Of a stretch of DNA of 64,000 nucleotides, positions 38,878-47,589 are shown in pieces; within the stretch, counting starts at the first letter, position 1; each line of letters begins with the position of its first letter. Origin of the DNA: Tepidibacter aestuarii (GTDB lineage Bacteria; Bacillota; Clostridia; Peptostreptococcales; Peptostreptococcaceae); the NCBI RefSeq assembly GCF_934924865.1, contig NZ_OW235315.1, positions 868,001 through 932,000 of the forward strand, given 5' to 3'. Below the pieces are notes generated by a model that was given only the letters and a program-made list of their open reading frames with translations, searched no databases and had not been told where the DNA came from. The position numbers and the translations under genes are program-made.

Positions 38878-39268
38878 AAATATAATATATAGTGGTTAAG
38901 AGAAAAATGATGCTTATTAAAATACCGCTACTTAGTTAATGTTTTAATAAAACTAAAGATTACGCCTTATGAAATATCCTAAAACTTTTAAACTCCCTAG
39001 AGTCAAACAAAAAAGCTTTTTAACGGATGTTTCAAAGACTCAATCTGAGTTTTATAGTAAAACATTAACAAAGAAGTAGCTAACATTTTAATAAGCATCA
39101 TTTTTGTTTTGAGTTATATATATGGGAGTAAGATTTTTATAGATTGATTATATAATCAAAAGGGCTTGTTTACAAAGGAATAACGAAAGAATATAATAAA
39201 TATGTATTATAAACCTTAAAAGTTAAATTATAACAATTAATTATTAATAGATATAAAGATAAAAAGGG
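38878..39268 (+). other. 391-bp intergenic region after the ornithine operon
   Basis: No gene is visible. Most of it is the 203-bp imperfect palindrome described at 38903-39105. The remaining 160 bases are A/T-rich leader sequence for the deformylase-like gene, with no promoter I can assign firmly. Confidence 0.6.
38903..39105. repeat. 203-bp long imperfect palindrome (MITE-like)
   Basis: The outer 21 bases (38903-38923) are the exact complement of 39085-39105. Further in, GCTACTT (38927-38933) matches 39074-39080, GTTAATGTTTTA (38935-38946) matches 39058-39069, and ATAAAACT (38947-38954) matches 39048-39055. The inner 90 bases also pair partly. The whole segment could fold as one long hairpin. 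No ORF, transposase remnant or clear target duplication was seen. It could be a miniature inverted-repeat element, a structured RNA, or an unusual terminator (T-rich end). Confidence 0.7.
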
Positions 39269-39277
39269 GTGGAATGT

Positions 39278-39781
39278 ATGGCTATAAAAGAAATATTGTT
39301 ATTAGGAAATAAAAATTTATATGAGATATGTAAAGAAGTTTCAAAAAATGAAATTGATAAGGCTGAAGAAATAGTTAAAGATTTGCATGATACAATGATG
39401 GATTTTAGAGAAAAGTATGGGTTTGGAAGAGCAATAGCGGCACCTCAAATTAATGAGCTTTATAGAATAATATATATGAATTTTGATAGTAAATCAATAG
39501 CATTAATAAATCCGAGACTTGAGTTTATTGATGATGAGAAATTTGAAATGTGGGATGATTGTATGAGTTATCCAGGACTAGAGGTGAAACTATATAGATA
39601 TAAAAAGTGCAAAGTTTACTATAAAGACTTGAATTGGAATGATTGTATTTTAGAGCCTACAGGGGACTTGTCAGAATTAATACAACATGAATATGACCAC
39701 CTTGATGGTATATTGGCTGTTCAAAGGGCAATTGATAACAAGTCGTTTAGAATAAATAAAAATAAAATAGGCTGTTTTTAG
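39278..39781 (+). CDS. Divergent peptide deformylase-like protein
   Basis: This 167-residue protein is of the Def family, which removes formyl groups from new proteins. Motif 1 reads GRAIAAPQI (usually GxGLAAPQ), motif 2 DDCMS (usually EGCLS) and motif 3 QHEYDHLDG (usual QHExDHLxG). The metal ligands Cys, His, His and the catalytic Glu are kept, but motifs 1 and 2 are altered, so it is probably a secondary, specialised deformylase. ATG 39278 follows AAGGGG; an upstream GTG overlaps that site. Confidence 0.82.
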   Translation: MAIKEILLLGNKNLYEICKEVSKNEIDKAEEIVKDLHDTMMDFREKYGFGRAIAAPQINELYRIIYMNFDSKSIALINPRLEFIDDEKFEMWDDCMSYPGLEVKLYRYKKCKVYYKDLNWNDCILEPTGDLSELIQHEYDHLDGILAVQRAIDNKSFRINKNKIGCF

Positions 39782-39805
39782 AAAGAGAAAGAAAGAGGAC
39801 TAAAT

Positions 39806-40228
39806 ATGAGAAAAAATATAAATTTGACCAAAATTTTTACTGCAATATATGGTATTGAAACTATAATAGCACTATGTATTGCTTACACAGGAATAGACAA
39901 TTGGATTGCTACTAAATTTATGTGGATATATCTAGGCTGCACTGTACTATATCTAATATATATATTAATCGTAAGTGTTATTAATATAAGAAAGCTATAT
40001 AGACGAGATTTTAAGAAAAGAGTATTTAGGTTTGCTAAATTTTTTATATTATTTAGTTTAATAAACTGTATTTGCAATTACTTTAAAATATCAAATAGTG
40101 GTTTATTAAGTGCAATCTCAATTGCTGTTGGGGGAGCTTTTGCTATTTCTTTTTGGGATGTAGTATTTTTAAAGAAAAAAGAAAAATATAGTTTAGATTA
40201 TGTATACAAAAAAGATAATATTACATAA
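39806..40228 (+). CDS. Hypothetical four-helix membrane protein
   Basis: This 140-residue protein has four hydrophobic stretches (residues about 10-27, 35-58, 73-92 and 98-118) with a basic loop between the second and third. I do not recognise the family. It lies 24 bases after the deformylase-like gene with AAAGAGG upstream and may be co-transcribed. A terminator shared with the convergent aldolase-like gene follows. Confidence 0.6.
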   Translation: MRKNINLTKIFTAIYGIETIIALCIAYTGIDNWIATKFMWIYLGCTVLYLIYILIVSVINIRKLYRRDFKKRVFRFAKFFILFSLINCICNYFKISNSGLLSAISIAVGGAFAISFWDVVFLKKKEKYSLDYVYKKDNIT

Positions 40229-40258
40229 ATTTAGGTTAAAGACAATTTAATGTAGCGT

Positions 40259-40290
40259 TAAAATAGTCAACCGCAAGGTTGACTATTTTA
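40259..40290. terminator. Bidirectional terminator between convergent genes
   Basis: A perfect 14-bp stem with a GCAA tetraloop (40259-40272 with 40277-40290), A-rich on one side and T-rich on the other. Confidence 0.88.
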
Positions 40291-40298
40291 CTGTTAAT

Positions 40299-41318
40299 TT
40301 ATTTTTTTAATTCATCTATGAACTCTAGTACTGCTTCTTTTTTAGTGGCCCATGATGTAACTAATCTAATAGCAGAATGGTTATCGTCTATTTTTTTCCA
40401 AGTATAAAAGTTAAACTTTTTCTCTAGCCTTTCAATTATTTTATCTTCTAAGACAGGGAAAATTTGATTAGTTGGAGAGTCTATTAAAAACTTACAATTT
40501 GCTTCTTTTAAGCCATCCCTTAAAAGATATGCCATTTCATTAGCATGATTAGCAAGCTCAAAAAAAAGGTTATCGCTAAATAATTCTTCAAATTGAATTC
40601 CTAAAAGTCTTCCTTTAGCAAGGAGAGCTCCTTTTTGTTTTATATGATATCTAAAATCTTCTTTTAAATTTTCATTTTTTATTACTAAGGCTTCACCAAG
40701 AAGGGCTCCGTTTTTAGTTCCGCCAATAAAAAATGCATCTGTAAAATTACACATATCTGATAAGTTTAAATCGGATTTTTGAGCACAAATAGCACAACCT
40801 AATCTTGCTCCATCTGCATATAATATAAGGTTATTAGACTTACAAAATTCATTAAGAGCTTTAAGTTCTTCTTTTGTGTATATTGTACCTAGTTCTGTTG
40901 GGTTAGAAATATATACAAGTTTTGGTTTTACAACATGTTCATTTAAAGGAGAATTTAATACTTCCTGGATTTTCTCGGGAACTATTTTACCATCGTTTGA
41001 ATCTATTGTAATCACTTTATGTCCGGTATATTCAATTGCTCCAGTTTCGTTAACTGCAATATGACCTGTATTAGCAGATACACAAGCTTCATGAGGTTTT
41101 AAAAAAGCGCTAATTGCTGTAAGGTTTGTTTGAGTTCCTCCAGATATCAGGTGAACATCGATATTTTGATTATGTATTAGATTTTTTATTTTGGAAACTG
41201 CACTCTGTGTATGGCGGTCATATCCATATCCTTCTTCTTGAGCCATATTTGATTTTATTAGAGCATTTAAAATTCTTGGATGAGCACCTTCACTATAGTC
41301 ATTTTTGAAGCTATACAT
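40299..41318 (-). CDS. Low-specificity threonine aldolase / beta-eliminating lyase family PLP enzyme
   Basis: This 339-residue fold-type I PLP enzyme resembles low-specificity L-threonine aldolases, which cleave threonine to glycine and acetaldehyde. It has HLISGGTQTNLTAISAFL, LYADGARLGCA (the Asp that holds the pyridine ring) and FIGGTKNGALLGEA (PLP lysine). The start has an AAGGGGG site on the minus strand. It is a single-gene unit. Tryptophanase-like or other lyase activity cannot be excluded. Confidence 0.85.
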   Translation of the reverse strand: MYSFKNDYSEGAHPRILNALIKSNMAQEEGYGYDRHTQSAVSKIKNLIHNQNIDVHLISGGTQTNLTAISAFLKPHEACVSANTGHIAVNETGAIEYTGHKVITIDSNDGKIVPEKIQEVLNSPLNEHVVKPKLVYISNPTELGTIYTKEELKALNEFCKSNNLILYADGARLGCAICAQKSDLNLSDMCNFTDAFFIGGTKNGALLGEALVIKNENLKEDFRYHIKQKGALLAKGRLLGIQFEELFSDNLFFELANHANEMAYLLRDGLKEANCKFLIDSPTNQIFPVLEDKIIERLEKKFNFYTWKKIDDNHSAIRLVTSWATKKEAVLEFIDELKK

Positions 41319-41491
41319 AGTAATCCCCCTTTAGTATTTAAATTTATTGAATTTTCAATTGATTACAGTATAGATAAAAATAGAAGAATTTTCAACTAGT
41401 TTTAAATCAAATTAAATAGTAAGTGACAAGATTATTTGATATTATATAATTATAAAATACATAATAAAGAACTTGGAAGGAGAAAATTGGA

Positions 41492-42454
41492 ATGAAAAAG
41501 ATAGCAATAGGAGCATCATTATTACTTTGCTTAGCTACTGCTTTGACAGGTTGTGCTAATACAGAAGAATCAAAAGAAAGTACACAAGTAGAAAATAACG
41601 TTGAAGAAGATAAAAAAGAAGTTAGTGAAAAGATATTTGCTGAATTCACAAAAAAATTAGAATCAAACAATACTATAGAGTTAAAAAAATTTATCTTAGA
41701 TAATATAGATAAGGCTGATGAAGAAACTGCAGATAAGATGGTTATGAAGTATGAAGTATTATTAAAAGATAATTTCTATAAGTTGTTTGATAAATTTAAT
41801 TCAATGGAATATTTTAACGCAGTTAACGATACTATGGATGAAAGTTATAAGTTGAACTTAGAATCAATTAAAGACGAAAATATAAAGAAAGAAGTAATGG
41901 ATGCTGTAGCTTCAGGTTATACATTTGAAATGTTAGAAGGAAGTTATTACTTAGCTATGGATTATTCAATGATTAACGATACTTTTGCTACTTACCTTTC
42001 TGAAAGATTAAAACCATATTACGAATTAAAAAAGAAAGAGTTAGAGAACCCTACATTTGTTGAAGAATATGTAAGTATTGACTTTGAAGAAATAAAAGAT
42101 AGAGCAGTTATGCTTGAAAAAGTTATTAGAGAAAATAAAGATTTTGAAAACAAAGATGATTTAAAAAATATGATGAGATGGTACGTAGAAGCTTTACTAA
42201 GAATTGATCACTTCAGCAATGTTGTAGATTATGAAACTGGAAAAGTAGATGATATTGTTAAGAATACATATGAAGAACTTAAAGCAAGCGATCTAAAAAT
42301 TTTGAAATATGTATCTCAAGAAATGGATAATTTATTGTCTGAATATGAGTATGTGTTAAAGGTAGATGATAAAGAGGCTGCTAAAAAGGTTAATAATTTG
42401 AAGTTTAAATTATCTGATGAAGTATCTAAAAAAATTGAAGAATATTATTATTAA
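41492..42454 (+). CDS. Hypothetical lipoprotein
   Basis: This 320-residue protein has a clear lipoprotein signal (hydrophobic stretch, then LTGC lipobox), followed by an acidic, lysine- and glutamate-rich, largely helical domain. No family was recognised. AAGGAG precedes the ATG and a strong terminator follows, so it is a single-gene unit. It is the first of several lipoproteins in the 41-50 kb stretch. Confidence 0.75.
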   Translation: MKKIAIGASLLLCLATALTGCANTEESKESTQVENNVEEDKKEVSEKIFAEFTKKLESNNTIELKKFILDNIDKADEETADKMVMKYEVLLKDNFYKLFDKFNSMEYFNAVNDTMDESYKLNLESIKDENIKKEVMDAVASGYTFEMLEGSYYLAMDYSMINDTFATYLSERLKPYYELKKKELENPTFVEEYVSIDFEEIKDRAVMLEKVIRENKDFENKDDLKNMMRWYVEALLRIDHFSNVVDYETGKVDDIVKNTYEELKASDLKILKYVSQEMDNLLSEYEYVLKVDDKEAAKKVNNLKFKLSDEVSKKIEEYYY

Positions 42455-42464
42455 AATATATGGG

Positions 42465-42496
42465 AGTACCTACAAATTAAAGTAGGTACTTTTTTA
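42465..42496 (+). terminator. Intrinsic terminator after the 41492 lipoprotein gene
   Basis: A 9-bp perfect stem (42465-42473 with 42482-42490), an 8-nt loop and a T-run. Confidence 0.88.
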
Positions 42497-42499
42497 TAC

Positions 42500-42535
42500 A
42501 CAAGGGATGTAGCGACTAGACGAATTTTTTATGTC
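42500..42535 (+). repeat. Dispersed intergenic repeat, partial copy E
   Basis: Only the 3' block is recognisable (GATGTAGCGACTAGACGAAT, then a T-run), matching the end of copy A (GTAGCATTAGACGAATTTTT). It sits right behind a terminator, like copies A and B. Confidence 0.4.
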
Positions 42536-42562
42536 TGATATTAATTAAATAGAGGTGCCAAA

Positions 42563-44515
42563 ATGAATAAAACAATTGGAATACTAGCACATGTAGATTC
42601 TGGTAAAACTACATTTGCTGAGCAAATTCTGTATCATACCAAAAGTATTAGGCAAAGAGGTAGAGTAGACCATAAAGATGCTTTTTTAGATAGTCATAAT
42701 ATAGAAAAAGAACGAGGAATTACAGTGTTTTCAGACCAAGCATACATGTCTTACAAAGGCTCAAATTATTATTTAATAGATACTCCTGGACACATAGACT
42801 TTTCATCAGAAATGGAAAGATCAATTCAAATTATGGATTATGCCATTGTTATTATTAGTGCAGTTGAAGGTATACAGGGTCATACAGAAACTCTGTGGCA
42901 GCTACTTAGAAAACATAATGTACCTACTTTTTTCTTCATCAACAAGGTTGATAGAGTTGGTGCAGATGTTGAAGGGGTATTAAAAGAAATTAAATTGAAC
43001 TTAACAGATGATATTTGTAATATAACAGAGACCTTTAATAAAGATGAAATGAAAGAAGAACTCATAGAATTTATAGCCGAGAGAGATGAAGAACTTCTTG
43101 AAAAATATATGGAAGATAGTTTTGAAAAGGGTTTATGGTTAAATAATATGAAAAATATGATAAAGCAAAATAAAATCTTTCCATGTTCTAGTGGTTCTGC
43201 TTTGCAAGATATAGGTATAGTTGAATTTTTAGATAAAATACATGAGCTAACATTCACAGATTATTCTGTTGAAGATTCTTTCTCAGCCAGAGTTTATAAA
43301 GTACGTCATGAAAATAATGGAACTAAAGTAACTTATATTAAATGTCTGAGTGGAACATTAAAAGTAAGAAATGAGTTAAGTTATAGTGATGAAGAAAACA
43401 AAATTTGTGAAAAAGTAACTCAGATAAGAGTTTATAATGGAAATAAATTCAAAACTGTTGAGAAAGTATCAGCAGGGCAAGTTTTTGCAGTAACTGGGCT
43501 AACAGTTCCATCAATAGGGGATGGTTTGGGAACTTTGAGAGAAAAATCTAGTTATGAAATAGTGGCAACTTTAAAGTCTAAAGTTATATTTGATTATTCT
43601 TTAAATATAAAACATGTATTAAAATGTTTTAGAATTTTGAACTCAGAAGATCCTTCTTTAAATGTTACATGGGAAGAATCTTTACAAGAAATTCACATTA
43701 ATGTTATGGGAATTATTCAGCTAGAGGTATTAGAACAATTGGTTAAAGAACGATTTGATTTTAGTGTGGTATTTGGAGAACCTGAAATATTATATAAAGA
43801 AACCATTGATACAGTAGTAAATGGGTATGGTCATTTCGAACCATTGGGACATTATGCAGAGGTACATCTTAAATTAGAACCTACTAAAAGGAATTATGGT
43901 ATAGAGTTTGAAAATAACTGTCATACTGATGATCTAACAGTTGGGAACCAAAATTTGATTAGTCATCATATTTATGAAAGAGACCATCATGGAATATTAA
44001 CAGGTTCATCTATAACAGATATAAAAGTAACTTTGCTGACAGGTAGAGCTCATAACAAGCATACAAGTGGTGGTGACTTTAGAGAAGCTACATATAGAGC
44101 TTTAAGACAAGGACTTGAAAAAGCGCAAAATATTTTACTTGAACCTTATTACAACTTTAAAATTAAAGTGGAATTAGATTATTTAGGTAGGGTTTTATCA
44201 GATATACAAAAATCATATGGTAGCTTTGATGCACCTAAAACTATAGGGAACAAAGCAATTATATCAGGTAACGTACCAGTAGCTACCTTTATGAACTACA
44301 GCACAGAGTTAATTGCCTTTACACAAGGAAAAGCTAGCATGAGTTTGCTGTTTGCTGGTTATGAACGTTGTCATAATGAGGAAGAAGTTATAAAAAGAAT
44401 TGATTATAAGAAAAATGCTGACTTTGACTATACATCATCATCTATTTTTTGCTCAAAAGGACAAGCCTATACAGTTACTTGGGATAAATCAGAAAAAGAG
44501 ATGCATTGTTTATAA
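42563..44515 (+). CDS. TetM/EF-G-like translational GTPase
   Basis: A 650-residue GTPase of the tetracycline-resistance ribosomal-protection branch of the EF-G family. It shows P-loop AHVDSGKTT (with IGIL before it), switch region ERGITV, DTPGHIDFSSEMERS, NKVD and GSA, then EF-G-like domains II-V. Length matches TetM/TetO (about 640). Identity to TetM looks only moderate by eye, so resistance should not be assumed; it may be an intrinsic ribosome factor. GAGGTG precedes the ATG, about 65 bases after the upstream terminator, and its own strong terminator follows. Confidence 0.85.
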   Translation: MNKTIGILAHVDSGKTTFAEQILYHTKSIRQRGRVDHKDAFLDSHNIEKERGITVFSDQAYMSYKGSNYYLIDTPGHIDFSSEMERSIQIMDYAIVIISAVEGIQGHTETLWQLLRKHNVPTFFFINKVDRVGADVEGVLKEIKLNLTDDICNITETFNKDEMKEELIEFIAERDEELLEKYMEDSFEKGLWLNNMKNMIKQNKIFPCSSGSALQDIGIVEFLDKIHELTFTDYSVEDSFSARVYKVRHENNGTKVTYIKCLSGTLKVRNELSYSDEENKICEKVTQIRVYNGNKFKTVEKVSAGQVFAVTGLTVPSIGDGLGTLREKSSYEIVATLKSKVIFDYSLNIKHVLKCFRILNSEDPSLNVTWEESLQEIHINVMGIIQLEVLEQLVKERFDFSVVFGEPEILYKETIDTVVNGYGHFEPLGHYAEVHLKLEPTKRNYGIEFENNCHTDDLTVGNQNLISHHIYERDHHGILTGSSITDIKVTLLTGRAHNKHTSGGDFREATYRALRQGLEKAQNILLEPYYNFKIKVELDYLGRVLSDIQKSYGSFDAPKTIGNKAIISGNVPVATFMNYSTELIAFTQGKASMSLLFAGYERCHNEEEVIKRIDYKKNADFDYTSSSIFCSKGQAYTVTWDKSEKEMHCL

Positions 44516-44520
44516 TAAAT

Positions 44521-44552
44521 AAAAAACTCGCTGTATTAAAAGCGAGTTTTTT
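44521..44552. terminator. Terminator between the GTPase and the convergent lipoprotein gene
   Basis: A 12-bp perfect stem (44521-44532 with 44541-44552), an 8-nt loop, with A-run and T-run flanks that suit both strands. Confidence 0.88.
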
Positions 44553-44583
44553 TATTTATGGATTTTGTGTATTAAATAATGTA

Positions 44584-45261
44584 CTATATATTAATATATT
44601 CTAATATTTTGTTTAGTGGAACTTCAATTTCAACTAACTCATCATTTTCATAATAAATAATCATATTTTTATCTGTGAAATATATATTTTCATATATATT
44701 TGTATTACCTATTGGGTTTTTAATATTAAAATTTTGATTCTTAATAATATTATCTACAATTGATTTTACTTTTTCTACTGATTCTTCAGAATTAAATAGG
44801 TTTTGTATTCTTATTAATTTTCCGTTTTTCATATTTATATTAATTGTTTCGAAAAATTCATACTTTGATATGTTATCAGGGCTAGTTATATAATTATATT
44901 TAATACTTAAAATGTCAGGTGTTTTTGATGTTATTTCAAAACTTTCATCAACAACATTAGCTTCTGCCCATAAAGAACTTTGAATACCTAGGAATTCACC
45001 CTTTATAGTTTCGTTAATTTTGTTCTCTAGTTCTTTATTCTCTAGTCCTTTTATTTGAGGGTATGTAAGTTCTAAAGATAAATCTTCTTCATAAATTTTA
45101 GTATCAAAGGTATTTGTAACTGATTCAGTTGTGTAAGAATTATTGTTTATAACGGTCTCTTCATTTGTAGATTTAACAGCATCTTTTTTTGTACATCCAA
45201 TTGATATTGATGCTAGTATAAATACGATTAACAATACTGATAATAATTTTAAATTTTTCAT
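44584..45261 (-). CDS. Lipoprotein with DUF4163/DUF3298-like domain
   Basis: This 225-residue protein has a lipoprotein signal ending SIGC. The body (LSLELTYPQIKGLENKELENKI, then KYEFFETININMKNGKLIRI and a C-terminal strand-rich part) fits the DUF4163 plus DUF3298 pair seen in RsiV-like and PdaC-like extracellular proteins. These domains bind or sense cell-wall components or lysozyme in Bacillus; the role here is unknown. It is divergent from the lipoprotein/two-component operon at 45555. Confidence 0.72.
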   Translation of the reverse strand: MKNLKLLSVLLIVFILASISIGCTKKDAVKSTNEETVINNNSYTTESVTNTFDTKIYEEDLSLELTYPQIKGLENKELENKINETIKGEFLGIQSSLWAEANVVDESFEITSKTPDILSIKYNYITSPDNISKYEFFETININMKNGKLIRIQNLFNSEESVEKVKSIVDNIIKNQNFNIKNPIGNTNIYENIYFTDKNMIIYYENDELVEIEVPLNKILEYINI

Positions 45262-45404
45262 TATATATCTCCTCTTTCATAGTATATAGGTTTTAACTTG
45301 ATTTTATATTATAATTAATTAAAAAATGTTACAATTGGATTACAGTGTTTTAAATAAAGCTCTATATTATTTTTTTCTAAATATGGGCAAAAATAATAGA
45401 AGGG

Positions 45405-45484
45405 CTTTTTTAGTGGCAACTATTTTTAGTCAACGAAGTAAGTTAGGACTATTGGACAATATAAGCTATGCATTAGAATAAAGG
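45405..45484 (+). repeat. Dispersed intergenic repeat, diverged copy C
   Basis: TAGTGGCAACTATTTTTAG followed by TCAACGAAGT and ATAAGCTATGCATTAGAATA corresponds to the GCAACTATTTT, AGCAACAGAGT and GAGCTATGCGGTAGCATAA blocks of copy B. The terminal CGAATTTTT block is lost. Confidence 0.5.
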
Positions 45485-45490
45485 GAACCT

Positions 45491-45532
45491 TAACCTAGTT
45501 GTAACCTAATAATTAGTAGTCTTTATTATAAT
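45491..45532 (+). promoter_or_regulatory. Promoter with TAACCTA direct repeats
   Basis: TAACCTA occurs at 45491-45497 and again at 45502-45508, 11 bases apart (one helical turn). The second copy covers the -35 position of a TATAAT box at 45527-45532. Direct repeats phased at one turn are typical targets of OmpR/PhoB-type regulators, and such a regulator is encoded in the operon downstream. Confidence 0.55.
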
Positions 45533-45554
45533 AGAATATAAAAAGGGGGATTTT

Positions 45555-46889
45555 ATGCTAAAAAAAATAAATTTAATTATGCTTGTAATAATTATACTTT
45601 TCTCATTATCAGGTTGTAAAGTCTATAAATCTCCGTCAGATTTAATAAAAAGACCTAAAACTTTAGAATATACAAATGATATAAATAATATACTATCTAA
45701 CTTTCTATCAGAACAAGAGACATTAACACTTGCTGTGAGTCAAACGAATAAAGGATCTATTAGAAGGGTTGATATAGATGGAGATAAAACGGATGAAATG
45801 ATTTTATTATATAAGAGTGATAAAAATATTTATAAAGATGAAGGTCAATATGGAATTATTATACTCAAAAAAAATAATAATCAATGGCATGAGATAAATA
45901 GGATAGAAGGATGGGGGGATAGTATAGATTTAGTTGAATATAAAGATATAACTGGAGATAATCTTCCGGATATATTTGTAGGATATAATACTAAAGGTAG
46001 CACTAATAAAAGATTATATGCATATTCTTATCATGATGGATATTTTAATACAATTTATGATGTTGGATATTATAATGCGATTTATGATACTGAATATAGA
46101 GAATTTGGACTAGATGATTTAAATGGTGATGGTAAAAATGAATTGATACTTTTAAATAGATTAGAAGATAATTCTACAAATATAAGAGTTTTAAATTACT
46201 TCAATGGACAATTTAATGCTATTGATGATTTGTTAATAGATAACAACAGTTATTACAGCACAATGAATGTAGGAAATGCATCTAAATATAAAAAAGGAAT
46301 ATTTATTGATTTTGATATGGGAACATATTTTTCATATACTAATTTATATATTATGAAGAATAATAAACTTATCGAAGTTTTAAAGTATAACGATAAAACA
46401 GCTAGAAGAGATATGATTAGATCTCAAGATATAAATAATGATAATATAATAGAAATTGGCCTTATATCTAAGGTCAATTGGAGATATAATTCAATTCCAA
46501 TTAATATATGGTATCAATGGGATGGTGAAGATAATATTAAATTAGTTTTACGTGAGTATTATAATTATGATTTTGGATATAAAATACAGATTCCAAGTAA
46601 TTGGCGAGATAAGTTTATTGTTATTGAAGACTACTATAATAATATCAAAAATAAAGTAAGTTTTTATCCTTTATACAGCAATAAATATTATGGTGAAATA
46701 ATTTTTTCTATTGAGACTTATGATAAAGATAAATGGAATCCAAATTTATTAAAGAAACAAAAATATACAGTTTTAAAAGAAAATGAAAAGAACATAGTAA
46801 TTGGGATAATATATGATATAAATGAAGAATCTAAGTATTTTGTAAATGAAGAAATTATTAAAAATATGTTTAAAAATATTATTGAGTAG
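45555..46889 (+). CDS. FG-GAP/VCBS-like repeat lipoprotein
   Basis: A 444-residue lipoprotein (signal ends LSGC). Several calcium-loop-like repeats are visible: VDIDGDKTDEMILLY, DITGDNLPDIFVGY, DLNGDGKNELILLN and DINNDNIIEIGLIS, spaced as in FG-GAP beta-propeller repeats. It lies 10 bases before an OmpR-type response regulator and a histidine kinase, which suggests an extracellular sensor or target of that system. AAAGGGGG precedes the ATG. Confidence 0.75.
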   Translation: MLKKINLIMLVIIILFSLSGCKVYKSPSDLIKRPKTLEYTNDINNILSNFLSEQETLTLAVSQTNKGSIRRVDIDGDKTDEMILLYKSDKNIYKDEGQYGIIILKKNNNQWHEINRIEGWGDSIDLVEYKDITGDNLPDIFVGYNTKGSTNKRLYAYSYHDGYFNTIYDVGYYNAIYDTEYREFGLDDLNGDGKNELILLNRLEDNSTNIRVLNYFNGQFNAIDDLLIDNNSYYSTMNVGNASKYKKGIFIDFDMGTYFSYTNLYIMKNNKLIEVLKYNDKTARRDMIRSQDINNDNIIEIGLISKVNWRYNSIPINIWYQWDGEDNIKLVLREYYNYDFGYKIQIPSNWRDKFIVIEDYYNNIKNKVSFYPLYSNKYYGEIIFSIETYDKDKWNPNLLKKQKYTVLKENEKNIVIGIIYDINEESKYFVNEEIIKNMFKNIIE

Positions 46890-46899
46890 GTGAACTTCT

Positions 46900-47589
46900 G
46901 TGAAAAATAAAATTTTAGTATTAGAAGATGAAAATTCAATAAGGGCATTTATAAAAATAAAACTAAAAGCTTTAGGGTATGATGTTATAGAAGCTAAAAG
47001 TGGTGATGAAGCATTAGATAAAGTAGACAATAGTATTGATGTTGCACTACTTGATGTAATGCTTCCTGATATAGATGGATTTGAGGTTTGTAAAAAAATC
47101 AGAAAAAAATATCCAGGTCTTGGTATTATAATGATTACAGCCAAAGGACAAGAAGATGATAAAGTAATAGGGCTTAAAAGTGGAGCGGATGATTATATTG
47201 TAAAACCTTTTAGTCCTAAAGAACTTGCAGCTAGAATTGAGTCATTACTAAGAAGAATTAATATAAATTCAGTTAAAGAAAATATAAATATAGTTGAGTA
47301 CAAACCTTTTAAATTAGATATAGATAAAAAATCTTTAATTAAAATTAATGAGTTAATATCGCTTACTCCAACAGAGTATGCAATTATAGAACTTTTAATT
47401 ACTAATGCAGATAAAGTTATAAGTAGAGATGAGATATTGGATGAAGTCTGGGGAAAGAATTATTTTGGAGATATAAAAACTGTAGATGTTAATGTAAGAA
47501 GAATAAGACAAAAAATAGAAGATAATCCCTCAAAACCAAAGTATATAAAAACAGTTAGAGGATACGGATATATATGGAGTGTTGATTAA
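46900..47589 (+). CDS. OmpR/PhoB-family response regulator
   Basis: This 229-residue regulator has a receiver domain with phospho-acceptor Asp52 in ALLDVMLPD, the Lys in IVKPFSP, and a C-terminal winged helix (LTPTEYAIIELLI, VDVNVRRIRQKIE, VRGYGYIW). It starts with GTG. Its stop overlaps the kinase start by one base (TAATG), so regulator and kinase are coupled. Likely targets are its own promoter and nearby lipoprotein genes. Confidence 0.92.
   Translation: MKNKILVLEDENSIRAFIKIKLKALGYDVIEAKSGDEALDKVDNSIDVALLDVMLPDIDGFEVCKKIRKKYPGLGIIMITAKGQEDDKVIGLKSGADDYIVKPFSPKELAARIESLLRRININSVKENINIVEYKPFKLDIDKKSLIKINELISLTPTEYAIIELLITNADKVISRDEILDEVWGKNYFGDIKTVDVNVRRIRQKIEDNPSKPKYIKTVRGYGYIWSVD

Noticed and set aside
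42563..44515. Calling this a tetracycline resistance gene
   Set aside because: Domain order fits the ribosomal-protection family, but similarity to TetM seems moderate and there is no mobile context; resistance cannot be inferred by reading alone.
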